Shown here: piece by piece, positions 24,200 to 35,540 of the stretch | How the letters are laid out: every line of letters starts with the position of its first letter | Position numbering within the stretch: the stretch's first letter is position 1 | Assembly: GCA_007922225.1 (NCBI GenBank) | Contig: ML679968.1 | Span: 10,422,399-10,486,398, forward strand | Length of the DNA stretch: 64,000 nt | Origin: Emydura subglobosa | Taxonomy: Eukaryota > Chordata > Testudines > Chelidae | Direction of reading: 5' to 3' | The notes under the pieces: model-generated | Seen by the model: the letters and a program-made list of their open reading frames with translations, nothing else | Told to the model about the DNA's origin: nothing | Database searches by the model: none | Translations under genes and position numbers: made by a program

Positions 24200-25993
24200 C
24201 TTTTTTACAAGAAGGGTTTCTACCAGTATGTTGCCAACAAGAGGAAGATTAGGGAAAGTGTGGGCCCCTTAGAGAATGAGGGAGGCAACCTAGTGACAGA
24301 GTGTGGAGAAAGCTGAGGTACTCAATGCCTTTTTGCCTCTGTCTTCACAGACAAGATCAGCTCCCAGACTGCTTCACTGGGTGGCACAGAATTGGAAGGA
24401 GGTGAACATCCCGCAGTATTGAAGGAACAGGTCCAAAACCATTTAGAAGGATTGGACATACACAAGTCCATGGGACCATATGCAATGCACCCAAGGGTGC
24501 TGAGGGAGTTGGCTGAAGTGATTTCAGAGCCATTGGCTATTATCTTTGAAAGTTCGTGGCAACAGGGGGAGGTCCCTGAGGACTGGAAGAAAGCAAATAT
24601 AGTGCCCATCTTCAAAAAAAGGAGGAAAGAGGATCCAGGGAACTACAGACCGGTCAGCCTCACTTCAATCCCTGGAAAAATCATGGAGCAGGTCCTTAAG
24701 GAATCCATTTTAAGGCACTTGGAAGAGAGGAAGGAGATCAGGAACAGTCAACACGGATTCACCAAGGGAAAGTCATGCCTGACCAACCTGATTGCTTTCT
24801 ATGATGAGGCGACTGGCTCTGTAGATGTAGGGAAGGTGGTGGATGTGATATACCTTGACTTTAGCAAAGCTTTTGATACTGTCTCTCACAGTATTCTTAT
24901 CAGCAAGTTAAAGTATGGTTGGATGAATGGACTATACAATGGATAGAGAACCGGCTAGAGCATCGGGCTCAACGAGTAGTGATCAATGGCTCCATGTCTA
25001 GCTGGCAACCGGTCACAAGCGGAGTGCCCCAAGGGTCGGTCCTGGGGCCGGTTTTGTTCAACATCTTCATTAATGATCTGGAAGATGGGGTAGATTGCAG
25101 CCTCAGCAAGTTTGCGGATGACACTAAGCTGGGGGGAGTGGTAGATACCCTGGGAAGGTAGGGATAGGATACAGAAGGACCTAAACAAACTGGAAGATTG
25201 GGCCAAAAGAAATCTAATGAGGTTCAACAAAGAAAAGTGCAGAGGAAGAATCCCATGCACAGCTATAGACTGGGAACCGACGAGCTAGGCAGCAGTTCTG
25301 CATCAAAGGACCTGGGGGTAACAGTGGATAAAAAGCTGGATATGAGTCAGCAGTGTGCCCTGGTTGTCAAGAAGGCTAATAGCATATTGGGCTGCATTAG
25401 GAGGAGCATTGCCAGCAGGTCACGGGAAGTGATTATTCTCGTCTATTCAGCATCGGTAAGGCTGCATTTAGAGTATTGTGTCCAGTTTTGGGCCCTCCAT
25501 TACAAAAAGGATGTAGACAAGTTGGAGAAAGTACAGCAGAGGGCAACAAAAATGATTAGGGGGCTGGAGCACGGGACTTATGAGGAGAGGCTAAGGAAAC
25601 TGGGCTTGTTTAGTTTGCAAAAGAGAAGAATGAGGGGGGGATTTGATATCAGCCTTTAACTACCTGAAAGGGGGTTCCAGGGAGGATGGGGATAGGCTGT
25701 TCTCAGTGGTGGCAGATGACAGAACAAGGAGTAATGGTCTCAAGTTGCAGTTGGGGCGGTCTAGGTTGGACATTAGGAAAAAGTTTTTCACTAGTAGGGT
25801 GGTGAACCACTGGAATGGGTTACCTAGGGAGGTGGTGGAATTTCCATCTTTAGAGGTTTTTAAGCTGAGACTTGACAAAGCCCTGGCTGGGATGATGTAG
25901 CTGAGGTTAGTCCTGCTTTGAGCAGGGGGTTGGACTAGATGACCTCTGAGGTCCCTTCTAACTCTAATATTCTATGATTCTATGATTCTATAT
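24200..25993 (+). mobile_element. CR1 LINE, best-preserved copy (RT and 3' UTR)
   Basis: The least damaged CR1 here. The frame 24392-24946 covers the RT start through motif A ([11 protein letters not shown], catalytic Asp intact). The frame 24919-25161 carries [20 protein letters not shown] and FADDTKLGG. Frames 25198-25659 and 25643-25900 give the C-terminal region to [11 protein letters not shown]. Breaks are a lost base near 24910-24920, a stop near 25160, and an extra G in a run of seven at 25633-25639. The element ends with about three units of the ATTCTATG tail. 5' truncation removes ORF1 and the endonuclease. Confidence 0.95.
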
Positions 25994-26199
25994 CATAGAT
26001 CTCATGTTCTTGAAGTGCCATCCTGTTTTTTTCTCTTATTAGACATCAGGTAAGTTTTGTGGTGTATATGTTGATTACAACATTAGTGCCTACTGTTTTG
26101 TTTGGCAAATTGTCTAATAATTTTATTAGATAACAGGTAAAAAGAGAAATAAATTAAAATTGACTGAAGTCTTTTGTCTGGATGGTTTTCTGATAAAAA
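25994..26199. other. No feature recognised
   Basis: Short AT-rich interval between the CR1 tail and an AT-rich TIR element. Confidence 0.4.
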
Positions 26200-26522
26200 T
26201 ATGATTTTAATGAAACATCTATTTATTTTTTCAGGAAAATGTCAAATTTTGACAAATAATTTCAATTTTGTCACAGGAAATTCTAAAATGACATTTTTCA
26301 TTTCAAATTGAATTTAAACATTGTTTTGTTTCTTTTTTTTTAAAATCGAGCAAACCAAAGTAAAATTACAATTTAATTTGAAACAAGAAAATATTCAATT
26401 CAAAATATGAAATCCAAATAAATGAAGCTTTCCATTGGAAAAAAAAGAAAAAAAATCAACCAAAAATTTCAAATAAAGATTTTTTTCCATTTGAAATATC
26501 TCTGTTTTCCAGCCAGCCCTAA
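26200..26522. mobile_element. AT-rich TIR element, diverged
   Basis: Blocks of 'aaatgtcaaattttgacaaa', 'ttcaattttgtcac' and 'aaaaatttcaaat' end in ccagccagccctaa. This is a diverged version of the CCAGCTCTA end. The left terminus is uncertain. Confidence 0.45.
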
Positions 26523-29359
26523 TAGAAATGACCTAAAAAGAATAAGGTGGGGATAGAATTTGACACAGTCTGGGAAAGACATGAAAGCAGGGAACCAAGA
26601 TTCACCTCTCCAGAATTGCCCAGGACAAAGACATGGAAATGGTAATATCATATGATTACTTTCCTTCTCCTCTGATCTGACCAGAACATCTTTCAAGATC
26701 AGGAAAAAGAGAACACAATGGTGTGATGGTAAATATCTGGGTCCCAGAGTGTGGTGTTGGTAGCCATGATGATGATGATGATGGCATATGTGGTGATGAG
26801 CCCAATGGTCTTCAGCCTCTATGTTTAATGGTTGCTACCATTCTGAGTTCTCTACATCGTCAGATTCCCAAAAAATCAACGTCCAAAGAGGTGTCAACCT
26901 TATCGAATCAAAATTGTTCAATCAAAACACATTTTAAAATATTCTGGTATGTTGCTTTAAGAATACATGTAATCTGACAAAAAGCCTTGAAAAAATCCCT
27001 AATCAATAGTTCTTTTTGTTCAAAGAAACTCAGTTCATACTATTTATCATAAAATTTAACACAACATGTTTATAAATTAAAATGACCTTCCTATCATCTT
27101 TCATCCACTTGAAACTTGAACAGGGATCAACAAAAGACCTTTAATGGCTATTATTTTACTAATTTATGTAGTTGTCTTTTACAGGCAAGAACAAACCTTT
27201 TGTTTGTATTACAGAACTGTCTGTATCAGAGATTTGTCCCCAGTTCAAGAAGTATTGACATAGCAATGTGAATTTAGTTTTATTTCTACTTTAATTAATT
27301 CATAGATATACTTTAAATAAGTGAACCTATAAAATGTTGTTGCTATTTAGAATAGATACTTACATCTTTTGATTTAAATTGCCATTTTCTCATCTGAATG
27401 ACTGAACTGAAATGTTATATTCAACAAGCTACAGTGGTTGCCGGTAACAAAAAGAACACTGAGATTTAAGTTAATGGAAAAAGTGTGGCTAAATCACCCG
27501 CACTGCATTGAAAATTTCATCCAGGATTTATGATGCCAACGTATTTGAACTTAGAGCAGTATTTCCCATATGCTGGATAGGAAACTAAACCATGATAAAT
27601 TTAACACAGTAAATGTTGATTCACTTAGTGGTATTGGATGAAGTTTAATTCAAACCTTTATTTGAACCAAAGGATACCTTGCAGTTACTATTAAAGCAAA
27701 GAAAGACAGTGAAACAGAAACAAAAGAGAATGATTAATCACCTTCTCCTGGGGTATAGGCCAGTCATGGGATTTATCCTATGACGCTCCACCTTAGACTA
27801 AAAGATACAGATACCTCTTCAAATTATATAGCCATCCAGTTAACATTAAGCAGTGCATCTTACATGATCCACAAAATACGTATGTGCAAGCTTTGGTGTA
27901 CATAACTTTTGTGGTCTACACTATTTTCATGAATCTTATTTCTTTTCCAATTGGTATATTTCAATTGATCATGCATTAATCATGCATGTTGACCAGGCCA
28001 TTTACCCCTTACTCAATGTAAGGACTTCTTTGTTTTTCCTAAATCATCATTTGGCAGTACTGATAACTTTCTCGTATCTATATAATATCCTCCCACTTGG
28101 ATGCATCATGTGGTCAGAACATCATATCCTACACAGAATCTGTAAGAATGAGTGAGCAAGTTTACATAACAACAGGTTAACAAAGCAACACGTATGCCAA
28201 GCAAAGACTAGGTCAAAGCCAGCCAGCCTAGAATAAGTAGTACCCTTGCCTGCCCAAATTTATTCACTATAAATTCAACTATGATATTTCCCACAGTGGC
28301 TACCATTTCTGATTGTATGGCTTAGTTAAGACAGTAAAGACAAAACAGACAATCTAAACAACTGAGCACTGCTAACCCAGCACAAGTTTTGTTCCACACT
28401 ACAATATCTGGGTGACAGCTATCCAGTGAGACTAAAAGTTGCTTAATTTCTCTTAATCTGTGCATTTTAACACCTATATAAGTTTTCCCTTTTTAATACA
28501 TTTCTTAACAAATGTTTATGTGAATGTACTTACTTCTACTAATCCACCACTGGAGATATTAAAATGTACTGTTTAGGGTGTGATTTCTAGCAATGTGTTG
28601 TGACACTTATTATGTCTTAGGTATATTTCTCTGCTAAATATTCAGGATCAAATATTGAAAGGTGCAGTTTCCTTTCTGTACCAGCATACAGACATAGTAT
28701 AAATTTTCCATACATTGTCCACATTTTCAGGCAGATAGAATGTTTAATGTCTTTGTTTATTTTTTAAGACAATTTTTGCAAGGTAGGGGTTTTAACCCTT
28801 GTGTCCTGTGTAAATTCTTATTTACAAAATTACATTTGAGTTATCTGTGTTTCCGCCTGCAATGTCAAAAGAATATGGTCTTCTCTTCCCTGTTTGGCAT
28901 AAACATGTGGAGAGAAATCCTGGTCCAACTGAAGTCAATGGAACCAGGATTTCACCCATGTAGCATTATTGGGTGCTCTTAGAAACCCATTTATTATATT
29001 AAATTCCATAGGTGGTTGTTTGTCAGTCATGGGTGAAGTGATTCTTATTATGTATCCTTTGTCATAGCTCTATAGCAAATGTTACAATCTGGCTCCACTA
29101 ATAGCTCTATTTCAGCCTCATTGTAGTGGGATAACTGGTTTGTCCTAAAATTTATGACCTGTACTCCAAAAGCAAATTTTTTTTTTCTGAAAAGTTCCAA
29201 AAAACTAGGATAAGTGGTTTATGAACTACAGATCATTAAAAAGAATTTACTCTAATTTGAAATGTTATTTAGTGTCTCATGAATTTTTGGGTGCCTTCAG
29301 CTCAAAAATGACTTGTTAGTACCCTTCCAAACCAGAAGTGAGCATGAATTATACTACAC
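26523..29359. other. No gene; long AT-rich interval
   Basis: About 2.8 kb without a recognisable gene. A short (GAT)n run lies at 26766-26783. At about 28911-28967 'aaatcctggtccaactgaagt' is followed by its near reverse complement (ccaggatttcacc), a small hairpin repeat of the type seen at 51017 and 56768. Frames of 60-85 codons have no domain. Confidence 0.45.
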
Positions 29360-31508
29360 TAAGGGGAAAACAGCACAATAAAGATAATGGATTTCAAGAA
29401 GGCAGACTTTAGAAACTCAGAGAGTTGGTACGTCTAAGGGGAAAAACCATTCAAGAGAGTTAGCAATTTTTCAAAGAGACATTATTAAGGGCAGAAGAGC
29501 ACAATAACTCACTATGTAGGAAGGATAGAAAGTATGGAAAGAGACCATCCTAGCTTAACCCAGAGATCTTCAATGATCTGAAACTCAGAAAAATAAACCT
29601 ACAGAAAGTGGGAACTTGGTCAAATTACAAATAATACAAGTATGTAGGGACAAAATTAGAAAGCCTAAGGCACAAAATGAAATTAGATTAGCTAGAGACA
29701 TAAACGGTAACAAGAAAACATTCCAGAAATACATTAGACACAAGAGGAAGATCCAGGACAGCGTAGGCCTGTGACTCAATGGGGGCGGGGAGGGAAACAA
29801 TAACAGAAAACGTGGAAATGGCAGAAGGGTTAAATTACTTTTTTGTTTCAAAAATTTTACTTGCAATTGGACATCTAACTTAACGAAGTTCATTAAAAAT
29901 GAGGTAGGAGCAGAACTAAAATAGGGGAAAAACAAGTTAAACATTACTTAGACAAATTAGATGTTTTCAAGTCACCAGGGCCTGATGAAATTCGTCCTAG
30001 AATACTCAAGGAGCTGACTGAGGAGATATCTGAGCCATTTGTGATTATCTATGAAAAGTCCTGGAAAAAGGAGAGAGTGTCCAGAGGATTGGAAAAAGGC
30101 AAATGTAGTGCTTATATAATATAAAAATGAGAATAAGGACAATTCGGGGATTGAAAAACCTGTCATTATAAATTCAGAACCCGGAAAGATAATGGAGCAA
30201 ATAATTCAGAAATCTATTTGCAGACATCTAGAAGATTATAAAGTGATAAATAACAGTCAGCATGAATATGTCAAGAACAAATCATGTCTTACCAATCTAA
30301 TTGTTTACTTTGACAGAATAACAAGCCTTGTGGATGGGAAGAAGTGGTAAATGTGGTATATCTTGAGTTTAGTAAGGCTTTTGATACTGTCTCACATGAC
30401 CTTCTCATAAACAAACTAGGGAAATACAATGTTGACAGAGCTCCTATAAGCTGGGTGCATAACTGTTTGGCAAACTGTTCCAAGATAGCAGTTATCAATG
30501 GTTCACAGTCAAGTTAGAAGGACATATCAAGTGGGATCAGTTCTGGGTCCAGTTCTGTTCCATATTTTCATCAATAATTTAGATAATGGCATAGAAAGTT
30601 ACACTTACAAAGTTTGTAGATGATACCAAGGTGGGAGGGGTTGCAAGTGCTTTGGAGGATAGGATTAAAATTGAAAATGATTTGGACAAACTGGAGAAAT
30701 GGTCTGAAGTAAATGGGATGAAATGCAATAGGGACAAATGCAAAGTATTCAATTTAGGAAGTAACAATCAGTTGCACACATACAAAATGGGAAATGACTG
30801 CTTAGGAAGGAGTACTGTGGAAAGGGTACTGGGGATCACAGTGGTCATAGTGGATCACAAGCTAAATAGGAGTCAACAATGTAACACTATTGCAAAAAAA
30901 GCAAACAAAGTTCTGGGATGTATTAACAGGAGTGTTGTAAGCAAGACACGAGAAGTAATTCTTCTGCTCTACTCTGCACTGATTAGGCCTTAACTTGGAG
31001 TATTGTGTCCAGTTCTGGGTGCCACATTTCAAGAAAGATGTGGAAAAATTGGAAAAAATCCAGAGAAGGGCAACAAAAATTATTAAAAGTCTGGAAAACA
31101 TGAACTATAAGGGAAGATTGAAAAAATTGGGTTTGTTTAGTCTGAAGAAGAGAAGACTGAGGGTGGACATGATAACACTTTTCAAGTACATAAAAGGTTA
31201 TTACAAGGAGGAAGGAGAAAAATTGTTCTCTTTAGCCCCTGAGAATAGTACAAGAAACAATGTGCTTGAATTGCAGCAAGAACGGTTTAGATTGGACATT
31301 AGGAAAAAAGTCCTAACTGTCCTGGTAGTTAAGCACTAGAATAAATTGCCTAGGGACATTGTGGCATCTCCATTATTTGGAGATTTTTAAGAACATGTTA
31401 GACAAACACCTGTCAGGGATGGTCTAGATATTACTTAGTCCTGCCTTAAGTTCAGGGGACTGAACTAGAAAACCTCTTGAAATTTCTTCCAGTTCTAAGA
31501 TTCTATGA
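29360..31508 (+). mobile_element. CR1 LINE, older 5'-truncated copy
   Basis: The pieces follow the CR1 order: linker (29600-29760), RT start (about 29950-30130, KSPGPDE), motif A at about 30357-30390, an FVDD box near 30617, then 30631-30993 (KLEKWSEVNGMKCNRDKCK, KKANKVLGCINRS) and 30995-31339 (MEYCVQFWVPHFKKDVEKLEKIQRRATK). Motif A reads YLEFSKAFD, so Asp is replaced by Glu. Frameshifts are frequent in the N-terminal half. The 3' end is a short ttctatga tail. Confidence 0.92.
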
Positions 31509-31694
31509 TCCCAAGAACAGTACAGTTAGGGACATGTCTCGATCTCCCTTCAGTTTATTTTATCTTAGTAGCCAGATAAGATTTTGCTCTTTAGAATCAA
31601 CATAGCAAGAGACAGGTACCAATCCTCAACTTTGAGAAACAAACTTTGTCTGATCATCCAGTGTGTGTGTCTGAACTACATGGCCTGTCTAATT

Positions 31695-31790
31695 TAAGCT
31701 ATAAATTCCTTGGGACGGGAAACAAATATTTCTGTCTACTGTGTACAGAGATAAGCACATTGATATCACTCAATAAATAAATCATTAGAA
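31695..31790 (+). repeat. Possible tail of a dispersed SINE or LINE repeat
   Basis: 'agctataaattccttgggac' plus 'ctactgtgtacagagataagc' resembles the widespread vertebrate block 'aagctccttggggcagggac...tgtacagtgcctagcac'. It is short and diverged. A related block lies at 49838-49890. Confidence 0.35.
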
Positions 31791-32298
31791 GAACCAATCC
31801 TTTTAGAATTGTGTGTATTTGTATGTGTATGCAGTTATAAAGCAGATATTGTCTGAATCTATTATTTCAGCTTCCTGGATGAATCAGTTCATTGCAGAAT
31901 GTCTTAGTGGGTTAAGTGACTAACAGAACATGTATGATATAATGTGAATGGTGAGTCAGAGTATGATACATCAAGCTGGATTTTTTTCTTCTTTTTGTCA
32001 CATTAAAAGCATTGCATAAATAGTAAAGTACACCAGAACTTTTAATGTGGAACTGCTTTCCTTCCCCACACCTCCAGTTCAATGAAAAGGCTTATTTTGC
32101 ACAACAGTTTCAAGTACTGTAAGATATTTCTACTAGTGCAACACTACAGAAGCAGGAGATCTACAAATGAGAGTGAGAGAGAAAAAACTGTAAAGTGGGT
32201 ATTATGAAAAACTACAGCTGGAACACGGATATCCCATATGTGCACTGTTGAGAATCTCAGCCAATTTAACCCCTGGAAATTATTATCAACTTGATTTA
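31791..32298. other. No feature recognised
   Basis: AT-rich unique-looking sequence. Confidence 0.4.
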
Positions 32299-32401
32299 GC
32301 ACATGCTTAACTTTAAGCATGTGACTAACCCCACTGAAGCAGTAGAATTATTCACATGATTAAAGAAAAGCACCTGCATAAGTACTTCGCTAGATTGGGC
32401 C
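32299..32401. repeat. Imperfect hairpin repeat
   Basis: 'acatgcttaactttaagcat' with 'gtgactaaccccactgaag' is partly reversed by 'tcacatgattaaag' and 'agcacctgcataagtac', followed by gattgggcct. This matches, from memory, a common palindromic reptile repeat ending in 'gatcagggcc'. It likely derives from a non-autonomous DNA element. Confidence 0.45.
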
Positions 32402-32469
32402 TATGGGCCTGATCCAAAGCCCATTTAAGTCAGCTGGGCCCACATCCACAAAGGGACTTAGGTGTTGTG

Positions 32470-32550
32470 ATGCGGAAAGTAGATTTGAACCTCCGACATA
32501 AGTGTTCTAAACACTTGGCTAAAAGATGTAAGACAGCATACTTCATCTAC
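32470..32550 (-). mobile_element. tRNA-derived SINE fragment (possible)
   Basis: 'gtagatttgaacctccgac' and 'ttctaaacacttggctaaaag' read on the minus strand give a B-box-like word (gaggttcaaatc) and a tRNA-like anticodon arm side, as in turtle tRNA-SINEs. It is short and diverged, with no complete tRNA fold. Confidence 0.35.
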
Positions 32551-34589
32551 CTCACCTGATTTTGTATGGGTCCAAATCTGGTAGGCATGTTCTGAATATA
32601 TCTACCAGATCAAGTCCCGCAGGCAAGATAGGCAGGGGAATGTCTATTTCTACCTGGTTTGAGGATCTCGCTGGAGCGTAGGCATGAGATAACCATCCAG
32701 GAGCCTAGAGTGAGGTATTGTGCGCATACCCAACACCAGAAACTTAGGTGCTAAGGGACATTTACAACAAAAATGTAGTTGCCAAGGTATTTTAATTGCC
32801 TACAGGTTTAGGCAGCAGCCAAGCAAGGATTTTAAGGATCTCAGTGGTGCCCTCTTGTGGCTTTGAATCATGTTCTATACATATTCAAGGAGATAACTTT
32901 TATGCATAGTTAAAATACTGTAGTGTAAAGAAATCTATTTTATACAATCTCCTTAATATCCTATTTGGTGGGAGAGAGCAGGAAAACAGCACTGGCAAAG
33001 CTCATTTTGTAGTATATATTGGAAATAGTAGCAACTTCTATAGTTGAGACTGAATACAATTTTCTATCTTATCTCAGTGCTTTTACTTACAGACAGCTAG
33101 CTATAATCTTCATCTTTTGTACTGAACTTTTCCTGGCTTGCTCTGACTTGGTAGCCTGAAGGTTTACTCTTTTGGCAAGTTTGAGCAAAAATATCTTGGT
33201 CATTTTTTAATACAAAGAAAGTAAAGATAATATGCTAATTCTGTTGGGGGAGGTGCAGGGGCAATACTGTAACCTTTTCATGAATAGCACGACAGCTGAA
33301 ATGGATGAGAGCTGTAATTTGAAATCTGGCATGAAAATAGCCCTCATTAAGAGAAGCACCTTTGCTTTCAGAGAGAATTGTTTTTTACTTGAGTAAGGTA
33401 TGAGCTTTTCAATTCTGAATATTAATTACAGCAGTAGTTTCCCCTGCCCGCCCACCCCTCCCTAAGCTCCTTAAGTGTTCAGGTAAGAATGTTTCCCATG
33501 CACATGAGAATGGTAGTACAGTGGCATAGTGAAAAGTATCATGACATATATTGCTTCAAATTGTTAGTGAAACCTGGGGGAGTGACTTCTATGTATTTTG
33601 TAGGTGTGAAGGCTTTGAGGGAGAAGCTCCCATTGCTTCTATTGTTTTTTTTTTTTTTCTGTTTTTTTTTCTTAGAGAGTAAGAGCTTATAAATCATTCA
33701 CCCATCTAAAAACCACATGCCTCTATCCAGAATGCTTTTTCAGCTGTTTAGAAAGCTAGCTATGTCGCACCATTTATGTATCTCTCACACGGGTTTGAAT
33801 GTGGTTTTATTCACTAAATTGAAACAAATATCTAAGTTTTACAGTCCCAGCTGCAGACCTCTTTCCACAAGGACCGTGTAGTTCACTCACATAATCTTAG
33901 GTTTTTCCAATTGGATTCTAATTATCCTTCTAAATCAATATAGCTATTACAGCAAATTCTAGCTGTTTTGGTTTACACTCAGCCATTAAGAATAAAACAT
34001 TCCTGTTAAGTGATTTCATAACTGATCTTGCTATGCCAGAGAGAGACATCTGTAAATTCAAATGGTATTTTTAGTCTCTCAGAAATGCCCCCTCCTCCTT
34101 ATACTTTGTTACATTAGCCTCACTCCACTTGAGATAGCAAGGGAAAGCTAGCATCCATTTTAGGGCTACCTTGCATGCTAAATTTCTCAGTATAAATCAA
34201 AACATCTTTCATCCTTAAGAATCCAAGTATACATTGTATTGTTTGGATTTATCAATTGCCTCCTAAACCAATTTGCCATTTTTTCCCAGAATTTGTATAG
34301 AATTTGTATAACTATTGCCTTCACTGATTACTTCAACTGAGAGGCCATTTGAACTTGGGGAGCTAAACTTCCATATAACTATTCCACCTCTAAAAAAGTA
34401 CTTTATACTTTGTATATTCACTGAAGTTCTTTTATCTTCATACACTGTTAATTTTCATTTGAATAAGCACAGAAACACATTAACTGTTTATGAGAGTCAT
34501 GGATTATTTTTGCTGAATTAGTGATATTTCCTGCCATTTTTCCATACTCCTTTAAAATTCAAACTCTTACCATCAAAAAACACTGAAGG
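32551..34589. other. No gene; mostly unique-looking AT-rich DNA
   Basis: No coding content is recognised. A T-rich run lies at about 33641-33672. At 32430-32460 and 32742-32760 'aagggacttaggtg' and 'acttaggtgctaagggac' form an inverted pair of a common palindromic repeat. The stretches 33230-33440 and 33880-34210 have the homeobox-rich look of conserved non-coding DNA (see findings). Confidence 0.4.
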
Positions 34590-34690
34590 GAAGATTTTCA
34601 AAGGTCCAGAGAGTAATTTATTGCTGAACTCCCACTGAAATTGAATTGAAGTTGAGTACTCAATTCCCATCTGCAGACTGGGACCTTACA
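34590..34690. repeat. Imperfect hairpin repeat
   Basis: 'gaagattttcaaaggtccag' leads to 'aactcccactgaaattgaat' and the partly reversed 'gttgagtactcaattccc'. This resembles a palindromic reptile repeat built around 'aactcccattgaaattcaatg'. It is old and diverged. Confidence 0.4.
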
Positions 34691-34754
34691 ATAAGAGTTT
34701 GAGAACTAAGTCTTTGGAAATCTACCTCTTTATGGGCTGGATAGTTCAAGTGAA

Positions 34755-34815
34755 TGGTAATTGGATAAAGAACTTTTCACCCATAAGTCACCTGTTCAAA
34801 TCCAAGATAGATCAA
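34755..34815 (+). mobile_element. tRNA-derived SINE fragment (possible)
   Basis: 'ttcacccataagtcacctgt' with 'tcaaatccaa' has the shape of a B box and T arm (gttcaaatcc) on the plus strand. There is no full tRNA fold, and the identification is from the short motif only. Confidence 0.3.
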
Positions 34816-34869
34816 TGGGAAAGAAACACTAATACCACTTGAATTCAATGGATTATGCATGGGCAGCAT

Positions 34870-35540
34870 GTGAATCCCACCATTCGGGAGGGCTAGCCCA
34901 TGACCCTGCCCATTCTGCCTGAGGCCATGCCCCTTCTGCCCTTTCCTCGCCGGACCCCTGAGTCTCCTAGTGTGGCTGGAGGAGCTTCATCCCACCCAGC
35001 CCAAGCTGCTAGCCCACCTGGCCCACCCCAGGCAGCCTGAACCACCTGCCCCAGCCTTCCCCAGCCCTGGGCAATCTGAGCACTGGGCAGCCACAGCCCG
35101 GGAGAGCTGGCTGAGTGTGGCTTCGGCTCTAGTCCTGGAGCACCAGCTGAGTGGACTTAGCTCCGGAGCATCGGCTGGATGTGCCCCCAGCCCTGGAGCA
35201 CTGGCCAGGTGGCCTCAGCTCCAAGTGTCCCCAGGTCCAAAGTGCCAGGCAGCCCAAGTCTGACCCCAGCTGTCCCCAATCCTGAACCAATAGCTGGCCC
35301 ACCGTAGCCCCCATCCCCGCCCACTTTGGGGGGAGAGGCTGAGCAAGGGTGGGAAGAGCTGTTGCAGCACCCATCTGCCTGGGATGAGGTCATGGGGGAA
35401 AAACAGGATGCTGGGGGAGGGAGCGGGACTTTGGGGCAGAATGTGGGTGGGGCCACGCCTGGCTGTTTGAGAAGGCTAAGACTTCCTGGGTTTATGATAC
35501 CCGCAACCCATGGGATTATGTAAAATAAGTTTGGTGACCA
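34870..35540. repeat. GC-rich dispersed repeat with degenerate internal units
   Basis: A GC island of about 670 bp in AT-rich surroundings. It begins near 'ttcgggagggctagcccatg' and ends near 'tgatacccgcaacccatggg'. Between 35100 and 35230 units such as 'cctggagcaccagctgagtgg', 'ctccggagcatcggctgg' and 'ccctggagcactggccagg' recur every 27-30 bp or so. From memory this is a turtle repeat. Open frames of 80-141 codons on both strands are GC-content artefacts. Confidence 0.6.

Noticed and set aside
24392..25900. Long plus-strand frames as possible host genes
   Set aside because: All translate to CR1 reverse transcriptase motifs ([23 protein letters not shown]) and are followed by a CR1 3' tail.
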